A DNA stretch of 64,000 nucleotides. Origin: Sediminivirga luteola (GTDB taxonomy: Bacteria > Actinomycetota > Actinomycetes > Actinomycetales > Brevibacteriaceae). The position numbers and the translations under genes are program-made. Under the pieces are notes generated by a model, which saw nothing but the letters and a program-made list of their open reading frames with translations, was not told the DNA's origin and did not search any database. The DNA is taken from positions 59,724 to 123,723 of the forward strand of contig NZ_BMFY01000012.1 in the NCBI RefSeq assembly GCF_014639315.1. The letters are read 5' to 3'. Below are positions 58,902-64,000 of this stretch, in pieces; the stretch's first letter is position 1, and each line of letters opens with the position of its first letter.

Positions 58902-61403
58902 ATGGCATTCGGCGCGGTCCCCGGTCTCAACAGGCACACCCACCCGGTGGACGAGTGGGCCCTCGTGGAAGCCGCCTTCGACCCCAAGGGGCAGGCAGAG
59001 GCGGAGACGATCTTCTCCGTGGCCAACGGCTACCTGGGCATGCGCGGCAACTGGGACGAGGGTCGCAAGGGCCACGAGTACGGCACCTTCATCAACGGCT
59101 TCCACGAGACCTGGTCGATCCGTCACGCCGAGGAGGCCTACGGCTTCGCGCGGGTGGGCCAGACCATCGTCAACGTGCCGGACTCCAAGATCATCCGGCT
59201 CTACGTGGACGACGAGCCCTTCGTCCTGACCGAGGCCGATCTGCTCCGGTATACCCGCAGGCTGGAGTTCCGGGAGGGCTACCTGTGCCGCGAGGTGGAA
59301 TGGTGCACGCCGGGCGGCAAACGCGTGCTGATCGAGTCCCGCCGGATGGTGTCCTTCACCGAGCGGCACCTGGCGCTGATCGAGTACGACGTCACAGTGC
59401 TGGACGCCGATGCGTCCATCGTCCTGTCCAGCCAGATCCTCAACCGGCAGGATTCCGAGGACGAGTACCACGCCCCGCCCCCGGCCGAGGAACTCGGTGG
59501 CTTCGACCCGCGTAAAGCCGAAGCCATTGAGGAACGCGTCCTCGTCCCGCAGCTCCAGCGCATCACGAATGAGCGGGCGATGCTCGGCTACCGGGCCAAC
59601 AGATCGCTGATGACGGTGGTGGTCGGCATGCATCACCGCCTGGAGACCGAGAACGACTGGGATCAGAGCGCCGACATCGACGACGACCTGGCCAAGCACG
59701 TCTACCGGGTGCGCGCCCGGGCCGGCAAGCGCATCCGGCTGACCAAGTTCATCAGCTACCACACCTCCCGCGGCGTGCCGACCCGCGAGCTGGCCGACCG
59801 CTGCAGCCGCACGCTGGACCGCGCTCTGGAGACCGGCGTACCGGAACTGTTCGCACAGCAGCGGGCCTGGCTCGACGAGTTCTGGGACCGCTGCGGCGTG
59901 GAGATCGAGGGCCAGCCCGAGACCCTTCAGGCGGTGCGGTGGAACCTCTTCCAGCTGGCCCAGGCATCCACGCGCTCGGACGGTCAGGGCGTCCCCGCCA
60001 AGGGGATGACCGGCTCAGGTTACGGCGGCCACTACTTCTGGGACACCGAGATCTACGTGATGCCGTTCCTGAGCTACACCATGCCGAACGTCGCCAGGAA
60101 CCTGCTGCGCTTCAGAGTCGGCATGCTGGACGAAGCCCGCGACCGAGCGCGGGAACTCAACCAGCGCGGCGCGCTGTTCCCGTGGCGGACCATCAACGGG
60201 CAGGAGTCCAGCGCCTACTACGCCGCCGGCACCGCGCAGTACCACATCGATGCGGACATCGCCCATGCGCTCATGCAGTACGTGAACGCCGCGGGGGATC
60301 ACGAGTTCCTCAAGCGCGGCGGGGCGGATGTGCTGGTCGAGACCGCCCGGCTGTGGGAGGACCTCGGGTTCTGGCGCACCAACGGGGACCGGAAGTTCCA
60401 CATCGACGGCGTCACCGGTCCCGACGAGTACACCACCGTCGTGGACGACAACCTCTACACGAACGTGATGGCGAAGGCGAACCTCCTGGCTGCCGCCGAT
60501 GTCTGCCGGCGGTTGCAGGCCGAGGATCCCCACGCCTACGGGCGGCTGGTGGCCCGGCTCGGGCTGGAGGACCGCGAGGTCGAGGACTGGCGCGCGGCGG
60601 CCGAGGCGATGGAGATCCCCTTCGACGCCTTCCGCGGCATCCACCCGCAGGACGCCCGCTTCCTGGAGAAGGAGATGTGGGATCTGGAGCACACGCCACC
60701 GGAGAAGCGGCCGCTCCTGCTGCACTACCACCCGCTCGTGATCTACCGCTTCCAGGTGCTCAAGCAGGCCGATGTGGTGCTGGCGCTGCTGCTCCAGGGC
60801 CACGAGTTCACGGCCGAGCAGAAGCGCCGCGACTTCGAGTACTACGATGCGCTCACGACCGGCGACTCCACGCTTTCGGCCGTGGTGCAGTCGATCGTCG
60901 CCGCTGAGGTGGGCTACCACCGGCTGGCCTCGAAGTACTTCGAGGATGCTCTGTACGTGGATCTGTCCAATCTGCACCGGAACACCTCCGACGGGGTGCA
61001 CGTGGCCTCCACCGGCGGTATCTGGATGGCACTGGTCAACGGTTACGGCGGTATGCGGGACCACCACGGTGACCTCAGCTTCGACCCGCGCCTTCCGGAG
61101 GACTGGACGCGACTGCAGTTCCGGCTGGCGGTGCGGCAGTCGCGCATCACCGTCACCGTGCGGCAGGACCGGATCGACTTCGCGCTGGACTACGGCCCGG
61201 CGGTATCAGTCTCAGTGCGCGGCGTGCCGGTTGACATCCTGCCCGGCTCCGGCGCGAGCGTGCCGCTGGAGCACCAGGGGCCCCGGATCAGCCAGGATCC
61301 GCCCACCGCCCACGACTTCGAGGGTGCGCTGCGTGCCGACGGTTCCGTCGTCACCGCCTCCATCCCGACGATCTCCGCCGACGACTGGGATTTCGAGGAC
61401 TGA
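58902..61403 (+). CDS. Glycoside hydrolase family 65 protein (disaccharide phosphorylase-like)
   Basis: 833 residues. N-terminal beta-sandwich (TIFSVANGYLGMRGNWDEG, about 30-50), (alpha/alpha)6 barrel from about residue 320, and C-terminal beta domain. The general acid is Glu509 in VTGPDEYTTVVDDNLYTN; SGYGGHYFWDTEIYVMPF is the substrate-binding block. Phosphate-binding residues cluster in the HRNTSDGVHVASTGGIW segment, fitting maltose/trehalose/kojibiose phosphorylases over hydrolases. The usual beta-phosphoglucomutase partner is not adjacent on the left; the downstream gene is an aldo/keto reductase. GAGGAG precedes the ATG. Confidence 0.93.
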   Translation: MAFGAVPGLNRHTHPVDEWALVEAAFDPKGQAEAETIFSVANGYLGMRGNWDEGRKGHEYGTFINGFHETWSIRHAEEAYGFARVGQTIVNVPDSKIIRLYVDDEPFVLTEADLLRYTRRLEFREGYLCREVEWCTPGGKRVLIESRRMVSFTERHLALIEYDVTVLDADASIVLSSQILNRQDSEDEYHAPPPAEELGGFDPRKAEAIEERVLVPQLQRITNERAMLGYRANRSLMTVVVGMHHRLETENDWDQSADIDDDLAKHVYRVRARAGKRIRLTKFISYHTSRGVPTRELADRCSRTLDRALETGVPELFAQQRAWLDEFWDRCGVEIEGQPETLQAVRWNLFQLAQASTRSDGQGVPAKGMTGSGYGGHYFWDTEIYVMPFLSYTMPNVARNLLRFRVGMLDEARDRARELNQRGALFPWRTINGQESSAYYAAGTAQYHIDADIAHALMQYVNAAGDHEFLKRGGADVLVETARLWEDLGFWRTNGDRKFHIDGVTGPDEYTTVVDDNLYTNVMAKANLLAAADVCRRLQAEDPHAYGRLVARLGLEDREVEDWRAAAEAMEIPFDAFRGIHPQDARFLEKEMWDLEHTPPEKRPLLLHYHPLVIYRFQVLKQADVVLALLLQGHEFTAEQKRRDFEYYDALTTGDSTLSAVVQSIVAAEVGYHRLASKYFEDALYVDLSNLHRNTSDGVHVASTGGIWMALVNGYGGMRDHHGDLSFDPRLPEDWTRLQFRLAVRQSRITVTVRQDRIDFALDYGPAVSVSVRGVPVDILPGSGASVPLEHQGPRISQDPPTAHDFEGALRADGSVVTASIPTISADDWDFED

Positions 61404-61698
61404 CCCGGCCCGCTTTCATGCTGCGCTCGCCTGCCGCGCACGCTTCCTTCGCGGGCATTGCCGGTGCGCGCAGGCGCAGGCCGTGCCGGGGCCCGGCCGG
61501 CAGTGCTCGCATGACTCAGTGTGTGATCTTCCCGAACGGCGCGAAGCCGCGATGGGGCATGATGGGAACGGCTTCCGCTACAGGCACCAACCGCCACACG
61601 ACCGTCACGACCAGAACAGCGCCGGCGCAGGACCCGCGGGGTGCCAGGCACTCCCGGAGCGCCCCTGCGAAAAAAGCGCCCTGCATGAAAGGGAACCT

Positions 61699-62721
61699 AT
61701 GCCCGCCCCCGCCATCCCCTCCGTCCAGCTCGGTCCCGACCTCACCGCCGACGCGCTCGGCTACGGCGCGATGTCCATCGCCGGTACCTACGGGAACATC
61801 GGCGAGGCCGAGTCGCTGCGGCTGCTGGAAGATGTGCGCGAGCGCGGCGTGACATTCATCGACACGGCCAACCTCTACGGCAACGGGCTCTCCGAGCAGA
61901 TCCTGGGCACGTTCCTGGCCGGCCGCCGCGAGGAGTTCACCATCGCCACCAAGGTGGGCATCGTGCCTGGCGGCGGCGTGGGCAAGCGGACCGCCCGCGG
62001 CGACGCCGCGTATATCAAGGAGCAGATCGATCTGAGCCTGCAGCGGCTCGGCACCGATTACGTCGACCTCTACTACCTGCATCGCGTGGACCCCAACGTG
62101 CCGGTCGAGGAGAGCGCCGGCGCGCTGGGCGAGCTGGTGCAGGCCGGCAAGGTCCGCACCATCGGCCTCTCCGAGGCGACCGCGGAGGAGATCCGGCGCG
62201 CCCACGCCGTCCACCCGCTGGCGGCGGTGCAGAGCGAGTGGAGCGTCCTCGCCCGGGACGTGGAACGGTACGTGCTGCCGACGCTCGCCGAGCTGGGAAT
62301 CGGGTTCGTCGCCTACTCGCCCGTCGGCCGGGGGCTGCTCACCGACCGGTTCTCACCCGATCAGATCGGCGAGGGCGACACCCGGCTGGCCTTCCCGTGG
62401 TTTGCCGCGGAGAACCTGCCGCACAACGACGCGCTCGCCGGCCGGCTCCGCGAGCAGGCCGGCCGCCTCGGCGTCCCCGCCGCGGCCCTGTCCCTCGCCT
62501 GGCTCTACGCCAAGGCCGGGTCGCTGGGTGTGGCCCTGTCCACCATCCCGGGCACCCGGTACACCGACCACTTCGACGAGCTCCTGGCCGGGCTGACCGC
62601 GGAACTCGACGCCGAGGCCAGCTCGGTCCTGGACGGACTGGCCGCCGAGGTCCGCGGTGACCGTTCCTTCGACCCGTCCTGGGTCTCCGGCGGGCGTGAG
62701 GGACTCATCGGCGCCGCCTGA
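61699..62721 (+). CDS. Aldo/keto reductase
   Basis: 340 residues from ATG 61699 (AAAGGGA upstream). Catalytic tetrad Asp55, Tyr60 (FIDTANLYGNG), Lys85 (IATKVG) and His128 (YYLHRVD). The VGPQ-type start LGYGAMSIAG and SPVGRGLLT fit the AKR13/general oxidoreductase group. Reduces aldehydes or ketones with NADPH. The 295-base gap before it (61404-61698) shows no gene or clear signal. Confidence 0.93.
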   Translation: MPAPAIPSVQLGPDLTADALGYGAMSIAGTYGNIGEAESLRLLEDVRERGVTFIDTANLYGNGLSEQILGTFLAGRREEFTIATKVGIVPGGGVGKRTARGDAAYIKEQIDLSLQRLGTDYVDLYYLHRVDPNVPVEESAGALGELVQAGKVRTIGLSEATAEEIRRAHAVHPLAAVQSEWSVLARDVERYVLPTLAELGIGFVAYSPVGRGLLTDRFSPDQIGEGDTRLAFPWFAAENLPHNDALAGRLREQAGRLGVPAAALSLAWLYAKAGSLGVALSTIPGTRYTDHFDELLAGLTAELDAEASSVLDGLAAEVRGDRSFDPSWVSGGREGLIGAA

Positions 62722-62850
62722 GGCACGGCGCCTGAACCACGGCGATAGCATCCGCGGCGCACGGAACCGGAAGCCCGCCCTGACCGTCCGGGCATGCCGT
62801 GCGCCTGGCGGCTGGGGCCGGTAGCGCTCGGGGCGCAGTAGGCTGGCGTG

Positions 62851-64000
62851 GTGATCGACTACGCCCCGCTGACCGCACCCCTGGAGGAGTTCCGGCAGGC
62901 CCAGCCGGATGTGGACCTGGCCTACGGCGTGATCGCCGAGGGCCGGCTGGTGCACGCCGCGCAGCCCGACCGGGTCTTCCGGATCGCCTCGATGACCAAA
63001 TCGTTCGTCGCGGCCGCCGCGCTCCTGCTGCGCGACCGCGGCACGCTCGGCTTCGACGAGCCCGTCGAGCGGATGCTCCCCTCCGCCGGTCAGCTCCGTC
63101 TGCCCGACGGCCGGCCCGCGCGGCTGACCATGCGGCAGCTGCTTTCGATGCAGGCCGGGCTGCCCACCGACGACCCCTGGGCCGACCGCCTCGAAGCCAC
63201 CAGTCCCGAGGATTTCGACCGGCTCCTGGGCAGCGGCATCCGCTTCATCGCCGAGCCCGGCACCCGCTTCAAATACTCCAACCTCGGTTACGCCATCGCC
63301 GGACGCGTCCTGGAGGAAGCCAGCAGACGCTCCCTCCCCGAACTCATCGCCGCGGAGATCCTGGACCCGCTGGGACTGCACTCGACCGGCTTCTCCGCCG
63401 ATAACGTGCGCCGCCGCCGTGCCGATGCCGGCCTCCCCGCCCCGGAGTTCGCGACCGGCCGGCGTCGCCGCCCGGACGACACGCTGGAGGACCTCAAGCC
63501 CACCGGGCCCGGCGCGTTCTCCGCCATCGGCGGCCTCTACTCCAGCGTCGAGGATCTGAGCGTGTGGGTGTCCGGGCTGATGGCCGCCGGCCACGGCGCC
63601 GGCGTCATCGCGGTGCCCGACAGCGTCGAGCCGCGACCGGGCGATGCGGGCTCCGCGTCCAGGCCACCCGCGGAGCTGCCGAACATGCCGGAGTCGGAAG
63701 ACGGCCTGCCCGGCCCCACCGGCACGCAGGCGCCGGCGCATCCGCTCAGCCGCGCCCAGCGCCAGGAACTGCAGGCGGCGCACCGCCTGATCGAGGTCCG
63801 CAACCGCTTCGACATCGCAGCAGGCACCGCGGTGGCACAGGTGCACGCCTACGGATTCGGTGTGCGCAGCGCGGAGGACTCCCGGTCCGGCACCGCGGTA
63901 TGGCACTCCGGCGGTTACCCGGGCTTCGGCTCCTCCATGCGCTGGCACACCGGTGCGGGTCTGGGGGTGATCGCGCTGGCGGGGCTGAGCCGGGCACCGA
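62851..64000 (+). CDS. Serine hydrolase, beta-lactamase family (3' end outside window)
   Basis: A GTG at 62851 (GTG 62848 also possible) opens 383 codons without a stop to the window end. Ser47-x-x-Lys50 in RIASMTKSF, then FKYSNLGYA and WHSGGYPGFGSSMRWH show the same family as the gene at 43644-45140, with shared stretches such as GLPTDDPWADRLE. A Gly/Pro-rich segment (about residues 255-295) is inserted before the C-terminal half. Substrate unknown; the C-terminus is missing. Confidence 0.88.
   Translation, partial: MIDYAPLTAPLEEFRQAQPDVDLAYGVIAEGRLVHAAQPDRVFRIASMTKSFVAAAALLLRDRGTLGFDEPVERMLPSAGQLRLPDGRPARLTMRQLLSMQAGLPTDDPWADRLEATSPEDFDRLLGSGIRFIAEPGTRFKYSNLGYAIAGRVLEEASRRSLPELIAAEILDPLGLHSTGFSADNVRRRRADAGLPAPEFATGRRRRPDDTLEDLKPTGPGAFSAIGGLYSSVEDLSVWVSGLMAAGHGAGVIAVPDSVEPRPGDAGSASRPPAELPNMPESEDGLPGPTGTQAPAHPLSRAQRQELQAAHRLIEVRNRFDIAAGTAVAQVHAYGFGVRSAEDSRSGTAVWHSGGYPGFGSSMRWHTGAGLGVIALAGLSRAP

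Overview
The window is high-GC DNA whose coding signal alternates between strands in short operons. A dnaK-grpE-dnaJ-hspR heat-shock operon with HAIR-type HspR sites, an actinobacterial Nei1-like glycosylase and an FMN-riboswitch rib operon point to an actinomycete (Actinomycetota; genus not resolvable from sequence alone). Most of the window is accessory catabolism: two tripartite tricarboxylate transporters (TctABC), one TRAP transporter, many dehydrogenases and one local regulator per module.

Layout. 1-3109: amidohydrolase, CobW-type GTPase and the first residues of a membrane protein, with a LysR gene (3547-4467) upstream. 4657-4747: tRNA-Ser(GCU) with its terminator. 4865-13588: a FadR-type regulator followed by a convergent cluster encoding a TRAP transporter, two SDRs, a double PPC-domain protein, a free-standing lipoyl domain and the E1 alpha/beta subunits of a 2-oxoacid/acetoin dehydrogenase. 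No E2 core or E3 is present, and two matching FadR-type operators sit at the two largest upstream gaps of the cluster. 13773-15996: divergent ornithine-cyclodeaminase-like and 3-hydroxyacyl-CoA-dehydrogenase-like genes.

16021-32613 is the most unusual stretch. Three same-orientation copies of a ~130 bp palindrome-rich repeat (16021, 25836, 32488) bracket two catabolic modules, each carrying its own tctABC. Module 1 (lower GC by eye) has TetR, TctABC, a Baeyer-Villiger-type monooxygenase and an alpha/beta hydrolase, divergent from SDR, MmgE/PrpD and MDR genes. Module 2 has TctABC and IclR, divergent from an HMG-CoA-lyase-like enzyme and a class III CoA transferase. The two outer copies of module 1 are almost identical.

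32668-46554: Nei-type glycosylase, acyl-CoA dehydrogenase, a large FAD/Fe-S oxidoreductase, a zinc ADH, and an operon resembling murein-peptide scavenging (APC permease, serine hydrolase, DUF3870, DUF819 permease, Ala-Glu epimerase, secreted NlpC/P60). 47012-50147: promoter, FMN riboswitch, ribE-ribBA-ribH. 50382-53243: MFS exporter with a hexanucleotide repeat, then a glutaryl-CoA-dehydrogenase-like gene. 53354-57821: hspR-dnaJ-grpE-dnaK operon. 57710-58901: a non-coding region packed with several unrelated repeat types. 58902-64000: GH65 phosphorylase-like enzyme, aldo/keto reductase, and an unfinished serine hydrolase paralogous to the one at 43.6 kb.

A recurring oddity is long Ala/Pro/Gly/Asp-rich linkers or tails in otherwise conserved enzymes (CobW, Nei, FAD/Fe-S protein, RibE, RibBA, MFS, GrpE).
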